Assembly (NCBI GenBank): GCA_026874595.1
Contig: CM049308.1
Coordinates: forward strand, 34,528,027 to 34,592,026
Source of the DNA: Sipunculus nudus
Lineage: Eukaryota; Annelida; Sipuncula; Golfingiida; Sipunculidae
DNA length: 64,000 nucleotides
Reading direction: 5' to 3'
The notes beneath the pieces were generated by a model. The model was given only the letters and a program-made list of their open reading frames with translations, searched no databases and was not told the DNA's origin. The position numbers were made by a program, and so were the translations under genes. Positions 10,631-23,320 of the stretch are shown here, piece after piece; the stretch's first letter is position 1, and each line of letters opens with the position of its first letter.

Positions 10631-13073
10631 TAACGACTGATCAGTTTTTTGTGGCCTAAAACATTCTAAACTGTATTTCTGTTTGTCAGATGAAAACAAA
10701 AATGGAAAATTACAGCATGTTAGCTGTTAAGTGCTGTTGCTGTTACGCATCATGAATATACGTCATGCAGTACCTGCCAAACACATTTACCTAATTCAGA
10801 CAACAGTATTTGTCTTTAGTTTGATTGACCCGGCGTGAAAACTGTATTTCGCTGATCAGTGGTCTTAGTGAGCTAACAAATGCCGATCACAGCGCGTACA
10901 CGTGGAATGCGCAGGTACCAAGATAAAAAGAAAAATGCAACCCATGGGTAAACTGAAAAACCTTTTACCAAAACAAAGTCGGATCGGGTTCGTTGGGGGA
11001 AATATGACCTCTCTGATATAATTATTATCGCCGAGATACCAATTTAAAACGTATAGTTAACTTGATTTAAACAACATATTCTACTGAGCGAATTAGTTTT
11101 ATATTATTATTATCTCTCAGATTCGAATTGTTCCCATCATGTATTTTTCACACATTTTATTCCCCTGGTTTGTTCCCAGATAATTATTTCATTTGGACAG
11201 ATCTTCTCAATAGCTATATTAATAATCTCTGTAGTATTTCATTTCAATTTAAATTATAAATCTTGCGAAAATACTTAAGTGAACCCGCCTAGCGTGTATT
11301 GAGTTTTCAATTAAAGAGCTTTTATACGTACCTGGGGGAAATCTCTGTGATCTTTACAGTAAAGCAGCTCACTTGGTATTTGATAAGAAGCATGGTTATT
11401 ACTCTTGTATATTAACTTGTTACACCGTCACTTTCACCGCCCAGTCTCATTCATCCACGATTGGGTTCATTCTATTTCATACATTTGATTGACGTAGAGA
11501 TGCCCGAAAGTCGATATTAAAATACAAGGTATGCAAAACACAACATACACCAAACTCTTTCACAAAATTTTAATTTATTTTTCTAGGACTTTTCCAAGCC
11601 ACTCTCTCTTTTTAAGCACTATTCAAGCCCTTGAAATTGAAATGACTAAATTCAAGAACTTTTCAAAGTGTTCAAGGTGCGAACGAACCCTGGAAATATA
11701 TCTTCCTGCAGAATCCGCGGTGGTCGAGATTTTAGAGGCATGCGGTTTGATAACCTTCCTTAGAGACGCAGAGCCGCTCTAACACTCATTGAGTGATAAT
11801 TTGGTCGTTTATAAGTTTGTTTTGTTAGCTTAACAGTATTTCCTACAAACAGGCTTCCAACCGTCACATAGTCCGCAAATGATTAATCAGACTGAGCTCA
11901 ATCACTTCACAAAATGATCACTACTTTGCGTATAGGTACGATCACTTGACATAGACGGCAACTCATGTAACTACCAGCTGTGTCAAGTCAACCCACCAGG
12001 CGGCGATATCGGTGGGCCGAAAAGGGACAAGCAGCTGCACGGAAGTTGGAAAAAGACTTTATAAAAAATAACTGCCTATTATCAGATAACTTTTATTTGC
12101 ATAATATGTAATAAATAATGGAAAGTAAAGGCGCGTTAAAATATATACGACCGGACTCGCGTGCTCTCGATCGGGCCCTGTTTGGTACGCGCGGTCACCC
12201 ATCCAAAAACTAACGGGGGTCGTTTAAACTTAACTAGGATGACAGTTCCACGTGTCACAGTTGTTCCACCGCGCGTGCTTTCCCGCGTGTTGTAAATATT
12301 ATTGCTAAAGATCCCACGTGAATTGCACACGAGGCATGTGTGTACCAGGAATGGTACACGAGTTTGCTTCGTCATGGACACCAATTTTGATCTTGAACAC
12401 TCTATCATGTTTATATATTATGAAAAACGCATATTTGTATCTTCAAAAATGTTATTGGAAACAAGTTTGGTGTGGATGCTCAATGTAATATGAATCTAGT
12501 AAGATACAAACTGCGGTGACCGTGAGAGACGGAGGCATTTCACCTTAACATCGTCGACAGAAAACATTGTCGGCAGTCGCGAAATTAGAGTCATTTTAGA
12601 AATTATGCTTTCAAAATATTTTTTGGGGGTCGAGAAATAAGAGGGATGGCCAAATTGGAATAAATACGGTATTGGTTTCACACTTAACCTTTATGGCCCA
12701 TCACTAAAGTGAGAACTGTTGATTCTGGGTTCATTGGATCAAAGGTCAAGGTCACAGGATCCACTACTTTGGAAGATTGTGGATGCATTTAAAGCCAAAC
12801 TTTTCATCTTAATCCTTCCATCATCAACACGTGGCCCACCTGCCAATAGGGGAATTTTCCTTTGATTTTGTACGTTCAGTCTGTGCTTCTTTAGTAGTAG
12901 TTGGTGTTGGTCCTGTAGCGACATCTCTGGGCTCGTTTGTACACTAGCTGATGTAACAACTTGGCTTTGTGGGGTTCTCTGAGCATATAATAGAGTTACA
13001 TTAGGCATATAACATTTTTATGAGACTGACTCGAGCATTTTCAATTCTAAATATTAATAAAACCATCGGACAC
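10631..13073. other. spacer of the inverted duplication, non-coding
   Basis: No gene recognised. The open frames at 12,136-12,408 and 12,739-13,008 lack motifs and splice context. Confidence 0.45.
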
Positions 13074-13078
13074 TGCGC

Positions 13079-13096
13079 GGGGGGGGGGGGGGGGGG
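13079..13096. repeat. poly-G run
   Basis: About 18 consecutive G. It sits shortly upstream of copy 2 of the 1.0-kb duplication. Comparable C or G runs occur at 23,331-23,347, 23,473-23,483, 25,647-25,663, 29,240-29,257 and 61,471-61,480. Homopolymers of this length are prone to sequencing-length error. Confidence 0.8.
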
Positions 13097-13423
13097 ACAC
13101 TCCAGTATTCAGGTTTATTAGCATGTCTATTGAAAGCGCGTATATACAAGGTTGATATATACTTGGTAATATTTAATATTTGTGCCAATGGTGTTATTAA
13201 AATATTTGACATGCTTACTTTTACTGCATCTTTGGCGTATATAATCAAAATATTGTGGTTTTCGTTATCACACACTAGTAACCCTGCAATATGCGAGCAA
13301 CTTTCCACAGCCACACAGATCAGCCACAGGCAAACCTACTGTATATATTGTGCATAATTCATGTAAATATAAGAATTGCCTTGTAACATTATATAATGTA
13401 CTTATACAATATATTGAGCCACC

Positions 13424-13583
13424 TTGCACAGTAAGTGTAGTTTAGCCTTCTGTCCATCGACTCCATCCTGACTGGTTACTATGCACACATACTCTCCTGC
13501 ATCATTTAACCTGATATTTGAGATAAGGAGATTGCCCTGTCCAAATATTTTATGTCTCCTGTCTTCTAACAAGGGTCCATCTG
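13424..13583 (-). CDS. Ig-like (I-set type) domain exon
   Basis: The minus-strand frame (open 13,402-13,587) reads as the second half of an immunoglobulin domain: a G-Q-G-N-L-L-I-S-N-I strand, then L-N-D-A-G-E-Y-V-C with the canonical D-x-G-x-Y-x-C, then a final K-A-K-L-H-L strand. A 'tttcttggcag' acceptor-like sequence lies immediately upstream on the minus strand, and an AAG/GTGGCT donor-like junction lies just after the last strand. Such exons belong to extracellular or cell-surface multi-Ig proteins. No other exon of a host gene is visible, so it may be an orphan copy in a duplicated block. The frame is uninterrupted, unlike its partner at 1,262-1,411. Confidence 0.55.
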
Positions 13584-13739
13584 CCAAGAAAAATAATAAA
13601 GTTCATCAAATACAGATAATTTTACAGTAACACTAACAGTACATCCCTTGTGCCATGGTCATCCTACACTTGTAATACTATAAGCGTATATGGAGGACAA
13701 TGTCCTGGATGCAAAGTACACTTGGAATGAAGGGTGAAA

Positions 13740-14184
13740 TCAATCAGTTGAACCACATCTGACCCTGAAACTTACAACTATCACGTTTGAGCCCGAAACT
13801 TCTCTATTGTGTTGAAAAATGCCTGTGCTGGAGCCTTGACATTTTCTACATTTATACCCCAATACCCAATAAATCATATAAAATACAGATAACAGCTTGG
13901 CCAGGTCTAGGGGGCCCTCCAATGTTCAACTTTAGGAGGTTTTGGAGGACATGATGAAGGACAATCTTTTCACTCTTAGGAAATGCTTCCTCTTTATATC
14001 TGCCTTTAATAAAACCATGATGATCAGTACTAATAATTGAAGGTAAAATTTTCTGCAATAATCTTAGATGTAATTTAATAGTCATTTCTAAAAGGGAATT
14101 TGGTCTCAAAATCTTTTTATTAATAATCTCCTTTTTTATCAATGTTATCACAGCCTGCTTTTTAGAGGGAGTTATTTCATCCAA
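13740..14184 (-). pseudogene. LINE reverse transcriptase fragment, copy 2
   Basis: The same RT blocks as at 1,568-2,005 are present (Q-A-V-I-T-L-I-K-K-E, S-I-I-S-T-D-H-H-G-F-I-K-G-R-Y). In this copy the frame is split: one frame covers 13,852-14,184 and another continues 13,740-13,922. The cause is a small duplication, 'caatacccaataaatc', near 13,860. It is a truncated fossil. Confidence 0.75.
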
Positions 14185-14250
14185 CCGAAGTAACCAATTA
14201 AACGAATAAAAAACTAAAGATCCTATTTGTTAAAAAAATATGTATAGCAT

Positions 14251-14984
14251 TCTATAGTTATCCGATCATTTCCTGTTTATTTATTATATTTTCACATTCT
14301 CCAGACGTTATTGGTCCCTCACATAGCTCTTTTTATTTTCTGTTGTCAGTTTGTGATGGTTGAATTGTCTAAAAAAATATTTAGCCTCCAAAGATTTTAG
14401 TTCCGTATTCTTACTTTTATAAAGATAAGAATAAATGTTTTAGAATGACCCAGAATACCTTTTTAACTTGTAACAAATAGGATAACAAATAGGGCTGATT
14501 CTAATTTTAATTTCCGAATATGTTTCATATTGCCATTCTTAATTTGCAGTTTCATCATTGGGGGCAGCATTTAAGTGTCAAGTCCCACCCCCCCCCATTA
14601 AATTCTGAAACGTTGATTTAGGGAAAACAAGGGAATTTCGACTTTTGACCAGTAGCTAGGAAAAATATAAATGTTTATCAAGAAAAGTTGATCTGCTGGT
14701 TTCTTTTGGGTTGAGCCGATTTTTTTTTTTTTTGGTTTGAGCCCCATGGATACGTCCAGTTCCCCAAAGTAAAAAAATATGGTGTTGTAGGTCTACCTGT
14801 AAGTCTGGTAGGGCCAGGTCTCTGTTCCTTCGTTGGAGTCTCCATGCTTGTTAGTGTGGATTGTGGTGTTAGGCTATACTGTAAGAGCTCTTCGAAAAAT
14901 TCCTCTGTCTCAAGATGTTAAAATCAAAGTGCGCAGTGACTAAAATTCCGCGTAAAACCAACTTCGTTAATAAAAACTGCTGCA
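14251..14984. other. non-coding spacer
   Basis: AT-rich, with short C and T homopolymers (14,587-14,596; 14,720-14,733). No gene seen. Confidence 0.5.
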
Positions 14985-15190
14985 TATATACCCGCAAGTC
15001 AATCGTGGCATTTCCCAATAGAATGTCACTTTTGTCTTACCACGGGGAAAATGACAGTTAACAAACAGATGAAAAAGGACTGAAAGAATTACACCGAACT
15101 CTATAGCTTGCATTGCCACATCCTTTTAAGATAATTAGAGATCAATAAATGCCGTGCGCGCCGGTCAGGGGAACTTAGAACAGTTGCACA
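14985..15190. repeat. direct repeat, copy 2 (pair at 7,630-7,850)
   Basis: Same order and orientation of shared blocks as the left copy. It sits just inside the right arm of the large inverted duplication, whereas the left copy lies just outside the left arm. The two rearrangements are therefore separate events. Confidence 0.65.
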
Positions 15191-15589
15191 ATGTGTCCAA
15201 AAATGCTGAGACCGTCATAGAAATGCTCATAGAAAAGCGTACCAAGAACCTTGTATCACTAATAATATTTATAATAATTTGTATTTACGTTAAGTCAAAT
15301 AACAGGTAATGATAAATGTGTTGCTTGAGAACAATTACATGTATGTTTAATATACCATGACGAATTGTCCAGTGTATTCTATAGATGGACCGTAGCGCGA
15401 GCGTTACTGAATAATACCATTTACTGCCCCCCGGGTAGTGTATAACGGTTCACTATGTCAAACGCTTATGAGAAATCAATTTCATGGACCAATGATTTCC
15501 CTCAGGTACTCTTCGATATGAGGGGTTTGGCAGTTCCAGATGAATCTGACGCTTTCCCTCTCTTGAGACTATGCTGGGCCAGACATTCA

Positions 15590-17650
15590 TTTTCGTAATT
15601 CATTAACAGGATATCATTTACGAACCTTTGTGGCTTGCTTGGTGTTGAGCCTCGTGAAAGGCAGTTTATTCTGAAAGTACATAACTAACAACATACGAAA
15701 ACTCTGTAAAGAAACTCCTACTTGGACTCGAGGGTCCTGGACTCAGTTTTGGGCTTATTTGAGACTCCAGAAGTCAGGCCTAGTCCACCTCTTGAGTCAA
15801 GTGGAAAAGCAAACTCAGTCACTTATTATATAAAAATTGTGCACATGGGTGAACTTATAATAGAATATTACCAAAAAAAAAATAATCCCGACTTTAAATA
15901 CCAAGTTTAAGCTCCCTATCAAAGACTTAAACAAAATTAAACATTCAAGTTAACTAAAAACTAGAATTTCCGTTTACATCTTTATCAAATTAACGGACCA
16001 ATTGGTCATGACTTTCAACCGACAGTCCTCGAAGCTACAAACATATCAGAATGGAACCAAAAAACATTCTTAGGAGCAAGCAAAGAACTAGAGCAAACAA
16101 GCATTTTTATAGGAAGTTATTAGAAAATTACATGCACATATTATAAACCATTATAATACATAAGATCTTTATAAAATAAAGCGACCCGTTGGTCATGGCG
16201 CTCAAAGGTCAACCAAGATTTATTAGATTTTCAAGATATTTGGGTTTTATTTCTCACTAAATCATTTGGAATATAGCTTAAACATTTCAGGACCATTGTG
16301 CAAGTGATCTCACCTGTATGAGGACACCAGTTTTAGAGTTACAAGAAGCCAGAAAAAATTGGACAATTGTATCGGTAGAGTATGATACTAAAATTGTGGT
16401 GCAAGCCAAGTTGAGACCATTCATTCAAGAGAAAGTTTAGTCAATTTGTTAGACCAATCGAGAAAGCTAAAAGAGGTCAGTCAAGATTATCATTACTCAA
16501 AATTATCAACACTGGACTTTAAAAGCAATTGGAAGGCCATTAATGAGGAAAAATACTAGACATGCCAATATAGATTGTAATGGAAAGCAATAATTGTTAT
16601 TATGCGAAATAATCCCGAAAAAGACAAATCTAAATGTTGATGTTTTGATATAAACCAGTTGTAGGAAAAGATGACACTTATGAAGAATAAATTTATTATG
16701 TCTCAAAATAACAAGCAAGCACAAAAGAATGATAATTGACAAAACGACAGGCATAAACAGTCTTGCAATAAAAAAAAAAAACTCGACAGAAAACAAAAAA
16801 ATCCAGAAGCATTCAGCATGAAGGGAGACATAAAGGATTTAACAGACAGTCCACAACCATACGAAGTAGGTAATAGCAAATTCTACTTCTATTTAAGATA
16901 GATAAATCCTCATCATCCACCTGAGAGGTTCCTGGACGAGGTTCCTCTTGTCGTGGAGTGGCCTGAATTGGAGTAGCATCAGGAAGACGTTCAGGAAGCG
17001 AGCACACAACTTGTCCTACTGTTGTCTTACCACCTGAGAGCTGTTTTCCGTGGACTCAGTAGCTGCGAGTCTATTGGCCATTGCCAATCCAGACGCTTGG
17101 GATAGGATGTGCGATGCTAGTGCCATTCTTCCAAGCATTCCTTTCATCTTGGATAAATATCCATGCCTAGAAATAAAAGATGCATGTAAGGTCATGATCG
17201 CAGAACACCACTAGTAATGTAGACCCGTAACCACGTAACATATCAGACATGAATGGAATATAATAAGGCAAAATTACGTAATGAAACAGAGGGGTCCAGT
17301 AAAGGGTAAAATATAAACAGGGGAGCTATGGTTCATGTTGCTTAGCTTAATTAAAAAAAAATCTAGAATGTGCAATATATACTTATTTCATTTTGTTTGA
17401 TATACCTGGTGTGACAGTTGAAAAACTAACGAAAAATTACCCTGCTGAGATGAAACCCTGTATATTAAATGATAATAGACATCAGCCAAAGAAAAAATAA
17501 AGACTAATGTATTAACTGTGTGAATTGCTGTAAAATCAATTTAGCATAAAAAAAAACTGTGAAAAACGTGTAACAAGCCTTACTCTGTGTAATATAAATA
17601 AATATGTGGACTGGAACCGTTTCATGTGAGGGAACAAGGGAGAACTGGGC
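15590..17650. repeat. large inverted duplication, right arm
   Basis: Reverse-complement partner of 8,210-10,630. It contains a minus-strand frame (16,813-17,007) whose counterpart in the left arm (plus strand, about 9,200-9,310) is interrupted by stops. This suggests that a short coding fragment was once carried in the duplicated block. The function of that fragment is not recognisable. Confidence 0.75.
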
Positions 17651-18098
17651 CTAAGTTTTATATGAAAAGATACATGTCATAAAGAACCTAGAGGCCCATG
17701 GGCCATGACAATGTGTAAAATAGATGGTCAAAAGACAATTTGGCTGGATGGCAACATAAAGGAAATGCAAAGACCATTTCAGCTAATAGAAAACATCCAT
17801 TGCAGGTAAACCCATTTGGTTAGAGACAAATGAGACATTGCATCATGTACACAAACACATGATATCATATTTTGCGATTCACTAAACAGACCGGATACTG
17901 ACCATAAGAGGAAGTTGGTGATTGTTCGGGCAACTACATAAAGTGTACGTAGACCTTAGTAAAGCAGTCGATGGTGTAAACGGACACGCTTTTTGCATGA
18001 GAAATATTCAATTTAGACCAAAGAGTTATAATATTTACCCAAACCACTGTTCCTTGAGGGTGCCCGCAGCGCGCCCCAATGAGCTCAAACATTTTCAA

Positions 18099-18725
18099 CT
18101 ATTTATTTCCCATTTTATTCTTAGTTGTTTTTTTTTTCAGTTTTGTTTTTTTTTTCTCCCCCTTTTCCTTTTGGAAACTACCCCACCCACTTAATAAAAG
18201 TTTTGATTGGTAATGTCTGTTTTGGAAGTCAAATAATTTTCTATTTTCATCTATGACAAAATCAAGTGTTTTAGTCAAGGCATCAGCATAACACCATCTC
18301 ACTTCTTGGCTGTTTGGTATATGTATATCTGGTAACCCATTATAAAAGGACTGCATGATGTCCAGTGGTACACCTTTTCCATCACTGAGATGAACAAAGT
18401 ATACTGAGTGGTATTGACGTAAGCTGCTTATCCAGGAACAGACGTTCAGATGCTGGTGGATTCTAATTACCGGGTTCCTGTGTTTATCCACCCAGTAGGG
18501 CTCTTGTCAATGTTTTCACACTATCGGCTGGTCATGCAGCATCAGCAACCTTGTACAGTTTTCAGCAGATCCACTTGATGTTACATTGTTGCGTGCACTC
18601 ATTATCACATGTAATTCTTTAAGAGCAATTTTTTCTGTAGTTTTGAATATGTTGTTAACAGTGAAACTACATTCATTAGACAGAAAAATGGTCATGAAGG
18701 TCCTGTTGCAGTTCGCCCCATCCAT
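18099..18725 (-). pseudogene. degraded coding region, unrecognised
   Basis: Two successive minus-strand frames (18,516-18,725, then 18,099-18,491) have protein-like composition. The upstream one contains an M-D-G-A-N-C-N-R-T-F block that loosely recalls the 'DGA..NR.F' segment of P-element/THAP-type transposases. The downstream one has a Y-A-D-A-L-T-K-T-L-D block. They are in different frames with no obvious splice signals between them, so if real this is a decayed gene. Assignment to a transposase family is a weak guess. Confidence 0.3.
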
Positions 18726-18799
18726 TCAAGTATAGTCCTCTGTGAACTTCAAGAGAGCGACCATCTGCACCGCTTGCCAGAAAATAACATTTACTTCTG

Positions 18800-19980
18800 T
18801 CAGACTGTCTGTCTGTCATTTGCCTGTCCATCCGTCAGGTTTTCGTTTTCGTACGATTATTTCCTAAATATTATCCGATTTCAAACATATTTTGGGCAGT
18901 GATTGCTCTCACGCATACCTTTGTCTGTCTATCTGTGACTTTTGTCTGTCTGTGTGTTAGGCTTTGGTTTCCGTGCGATAACTCTCCTAAATATTATCCG
19001 ATTTCATTCAAATTTTGGTCAGTGATTGCTCTCATGCTAACCTTGGTTGGGATTGGTGATGGAGCGTCTGGCTTCTGTCTGTCGGTATGTCTGTCACTTT
19101 GTCAGGTGTTTTTTCCATGCGATTACTTTCCTTAATATTATCCTATTTCATTCAAATTTTGGCCTGTGATTGCTCTCATGCTTACCTTGGTTGGGATTTG
19201 TTTTGGAGTGTCTGGCTTCTGTCTGTCGGTATGTCTGTCACTTTGTCAGTTTTTTTTCATGCGATTACTTTCCTTAATATTATCCTATTTCATTCAAATT
19301 TTGGTCAGTCATTGCTCTTATGCTTACCTTGGTAGTAATGTTGGTGTCTGGCTTCTGTCTGTCTGTCTGTCACTCTGCCTGTCCGCCTGTCAGATTTTCG
19401 TGTCTGTGCCATTACTTTCCTAAATATTATCGGATTTCATTCAAATTTTGGTCAGTGATAGCTCTCATGTACTATGGTTGGGATTGGTTTTGGAGTGTCT
19501 GGCATCTGTCTGTCTGTCACCCTGTTTGTCAGTCCGTCAGATTTTCAGTTCCGTGCGATATCTTTCCTAAATATTAATTGATCAGACATTGCTCTCTTGC
19601 ATACCTTGGTCGGGATTAGTTTTAGAGTGTCTGGCTTTTCTCTGTCTGTCACTTTGTCTGTCCGTCTGTCAGGTTTTCGATTCCCTGCTATAACTTTCCT
19701 AAATATGGCCCGATGTTACCCAAGTTTTGGTCAGTGATTGCTCTCATGCTTACCTTGGTTTTCATATGTTTTGAAGTGTCTGGCTTATGTCTGTCGGTCT
19801 GTCTGTCACTCTGTCAGTTTGTCAGGTTTTCGTTTCTGTGGGATAACTTTCCTAAATATGATCCGATTTCATTCAAATTTTGGTCAGTGATTGCTCTCCT
19901 GTATACCCCGGTTGGGATTTGTTTTGGAGTGTCTGGCTTCTGTCTGTCTGTGAGTCACTCTGTCTGTCCGTCTTTTATCA
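18800..19980. repeat. ~145-bp minisatellite, about 8 copies
   Basis: The block 'atttcattcaaattttggtc' recurs at about 19,001, 19,145, 19,285 and 19,433, with diverged or deleted versions at 18,870, 19,570, 19,705 and 19,868. A (CTGT)n/(CTGTCTGTC) tract links successive units. All frames reading G-F-C-L-S-V-C-L-S-L-C through it are repeat artefacts. Confidence 0.9.
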
Positions 19981-20074
19981 AGCTTGAAAAACAACAAGAT
20001 CCCAAAACGGGGGACATTATTTCCACGAATTTGCTTGTTTATTTAAGCTTCATATTCTTCTGGCGGTCTTTTAT

Positions 20075-20430
20075 TTAATGTGTAGTCTTTATTAAAATTG
20101 ATATAATTTGCTGAACCACACGTTTTAAATTATTTAAGTTCAAGATTGTAGTTATCTTCGAAAAGATGCTTAAGGTTTTAGATATAACACAATGAATTGG
20201 TCCACAATTGTCCCATGCCCAATATTTCCTGGTAGGTGCAAAAGATTCGGCCATAATTTCAGCTGCCACCATAAATTAATGTGGAGACAAGGGATCTCCT
20301 TTTCTATCCTCTCTGGACATTAAAATAACCTTGAAGTGTTTCCATTATCTGAAGTACAACTGTCAATTTGATTATAAAGTATGTGTATCCATTTATGAAT
20401 GACTGAGGGAAATCATTGAAAAAAAAATAA
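20075..20430 (-). pseudogene. decayed L1/Tx1-type LINE, inverted copy
   Basis: The reverse complement aligns with 7,060-7,240. Shared blocks are 'tacacatactttataat', 'atggaaacacttc', 'aaggagatcccttgtctcca' and 'gaaattatggccgaa'. It encodes the G-D-P-L-S-P RT block, followed by stops and frame breaks. Non-functional. Confidence 0.75.
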
Positions 20431-23320
20431 TTTTTTAGTACTAAACTACTATAGGTTCATACTTTCTACCATGTTGCTGTGGCGCAGTATTTATTTTATT
20501 CAAATTAAAAAAGGACTTAACCATAACAATTCTGTCAGTAGCTTTGCATATTTTCCCAATTTTAGACGACTGAAGGCACTTGGAGCGCTCAATAAACCAA
20601 ACAGAATTGCTACTCAGCCCTTGGGGTTTGTTCAACTATAATAATTTCTTCCTTAGTCATTTGGTGTTTCAAGTTTGCCAAACGGAAAATATCTTCACGG
20701 TGCATGTCCAGATAGTGTTGGTCATTAGTAAAAGTATACATATTGGCTGGTGCAACAATCTGAACCATTTGCATTAAAATTTCATTTTGTTTTGTATTTT
20801 TTATTGTCATCTTGCCTGATGATTCATACATTTAATGCTGAAGAGTGAAACATATCCTTGGATGTATCTCAGGTGAACTGGACGGGGGTCACACTCTGTC
20901 ATCTGTGTAATATTTCTGACAGTTCCATTGCTGGTTTACCGCAGTGTCAGTTGGGATGCTTAAGAGGAGAGCCCTGGAAGGGTTAACATTTGTGAAATGT
21001 TTGTAAACATTGTACTGAGGTATATGATGTTAGTATAGTCTTGGTCTTATTGCTGACAGAACCTGATAAATTAATATTTACTGAACATGCTTGCAGTGGG
21101 CATTCAGACCAGCAGCTACAGGACAAACCGTGACAAACACGACTCAGTTAGGACCCCCAACTGAGTCGTGACACAAGCCAAATTGAGAACCGCCCTGCAA
21201 GTCCACGTTTTATAACCGTATCTCCGCATACAGTCAGCAGGCAGACCGCAGGCAGAAATCTCCCTTACATGCAGAACAATGTATGAATATATTGGGTTAT
21301 AACGGAATATTTCACACATATGGGAGGCGTCATTTGAGAGATAAGAAACTTATTAAAAGGTTAAGTGGGTTTATTTGAAGTGACAGGATAAGCAATGAGG
21401 CGTTGTCAAAATGACGAAAATATTTGCATCCTCATGGGACCTTATAATGCGATCCTCAGAGTTAAATGTCCAGGCAAGCCAGGGATCTGGCCATGTCAGA
21501 GGGCCGATCTGGCGCTACTACAGGACATTCACACTGACATTGTCTGAAAGCACCATAATTATCAATTATGATATCTACTTGGTATGCCATTGATTTTTTT
21601 TTATTTCTGCAGCTCAACGACGTTTTTATTTCTGCAGCACAACGATTTAATTTGTAGCAAGTATCAGGTTTCTTAGCTGCACAAACACACTGAAGGAATC
21701 TCCTTGTACAAGACTTCGCTAAACTTAAAATTTGGAAGAGGCGGATGGCCGTTTATGTATAGGCGGAGAGAGAAGTCATTAACCAACCAGGTATAACGGG
21801 AGGAGGCGTCAGTAAACCAGGTTTACGACGTATAAGTCAGCCCTACTAAAAGTTCAAATGTACACATAGTATAAAGCCTGTTCATAAGAATGGATAGGTG
21901 GACGTCTCCATTCAGAGGTATTGCGAATAGGATTTCATGGGAAGATATTTTATGGGGACACAGGAGTACCAGGTATATGGCCTCCCTGTCGAGATTTTAC
22001 TGTACCATAATGACCAATTCAGGATATTGAGACACCAGACCATCATTCAACCAGATATTGGAAGGGGGTGGGGGGTGATTACGTTTAAGGCGCACATGGC
22101 CAAAAAGTATAGGAGGTCATACTTTAAGTTCTTGCTCATAGTGTTTCACCATCTATTGAAACTGGATTAGCGCTCCTGTGGCACAGATGGTCTAAAAAGC
22201 CACATACGAATAAAGTTTACTCTTGTTATATAAGCACTAAATTGCTTGAAAAGCAGGAAGGGCTTTATCACGGCCGATTTAAGTAATGCTGTCGTTGCAG
22301 GGTATATGTAGAAAGGCATATTGCTGGGAAGTCTCAAGAGATTATGATATCCATAAACGTGATAGGAGGTATATGAATAAGATTTATACGGTTCTGTCTA
22401 GTCTAAAACAATGTGGAAGTTGAAAAAAAGAGGATGGCGGGTGCTTATATTACAGGAGGTTTGAGTTTTCAGATAACCACATGAGTTTCAGCGTGGAAGT
22501 GTCATAATCGCTTTAATCCGAATTCCAGGTTGAACAAGTTCTGCTAAATTACTTTCGTTCTCTCACAAACAATGCATCCAACTCTACTTATGGTCGTTAC
22601 AATTTGGAAACTAATGGACACGCCATAGAAAATCTCCCACCTCTCAGGATAAGGGACTTCTGGGTATATAGGTCTTCCGGGATTAATGACTGTTACAAAT
22701 ACTAAGCCCCCGATGACTTCGTACACACGATCACCAACTAACATTTCACAATCACAACCATATAAAGCTGCTTACATCAATGTTAACCGTACTCGATGCA
22801 CAGATACCAAATGCCAGTCATACACCCGACAAGAAAAAATCCTAACCACTTTATTGAAAGTAATCGATTTATTTAAAGTAATCGATTTTACCGACTTGTC
22901 TTTTTTACTGTCTTTCCTGAACTTCGAAAGATACGATCTCGTGTTTTTTTATTACTACACTGCAGCGAAACGGAATTTTCTTTAGCAAGGCTTTCTCAGG
23001 GTTCGCGTACAGATCTTCGCCGACCATCAGGTCCTCCGAATAACACCGGTGTCAACCTTGAGTGTTTGTATACTCTTCCCGGTTTCCAAACAGATCTTCA
23101 GTTGGTCCTTCCTTGATATAACTCCGACCTTTCCCGTAATGGTATGTTTCGATGTACCTTCGACAGGCTGCAATATAAAGAACCATTTCTAAGCGTAATA
23201 TAAAGAACCATTTCAAAGCAATATGAACAGAGGCCTAGAAAGGGAAGAAAAAGCTTCAAAACACTAAAAAGCGAATACATATTGCTGTTTAGGTGGTCCA
23301 GCTATCCCGAACTGCCACCT
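20431..23320. other. host sequence without a recognisable gene
   Basis: Several 60-99 codon frames occur on both strands (for example 20,610-20,831 -, 21,937-22,170 +, 22,544-22,744 -, 22,686-22,985 +). None shows a family motif, splice context or phase continuity. A degenerate transposon relic is possible at 20.4-20.9 kb next to the LINE. Confidence 0.4.

Larger units (their letters stand above)
13228..14250. repeat. 1.0-kb duplicated segment, copy 2
   Basis: Direct-orientation partner of 1,044-2,070, with few substitutions. The Ig-like exon is open in this copy. Confidence 0.85.

Noticed and set aside
18899-20078. Overlapping plus-strand frames rich in C-L-S-V-C-L-S-L-C
   Set aside because: They are produced by the (CTGT)n-containing minisatellite read in different units. 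All copies shift frame with repeat indels.
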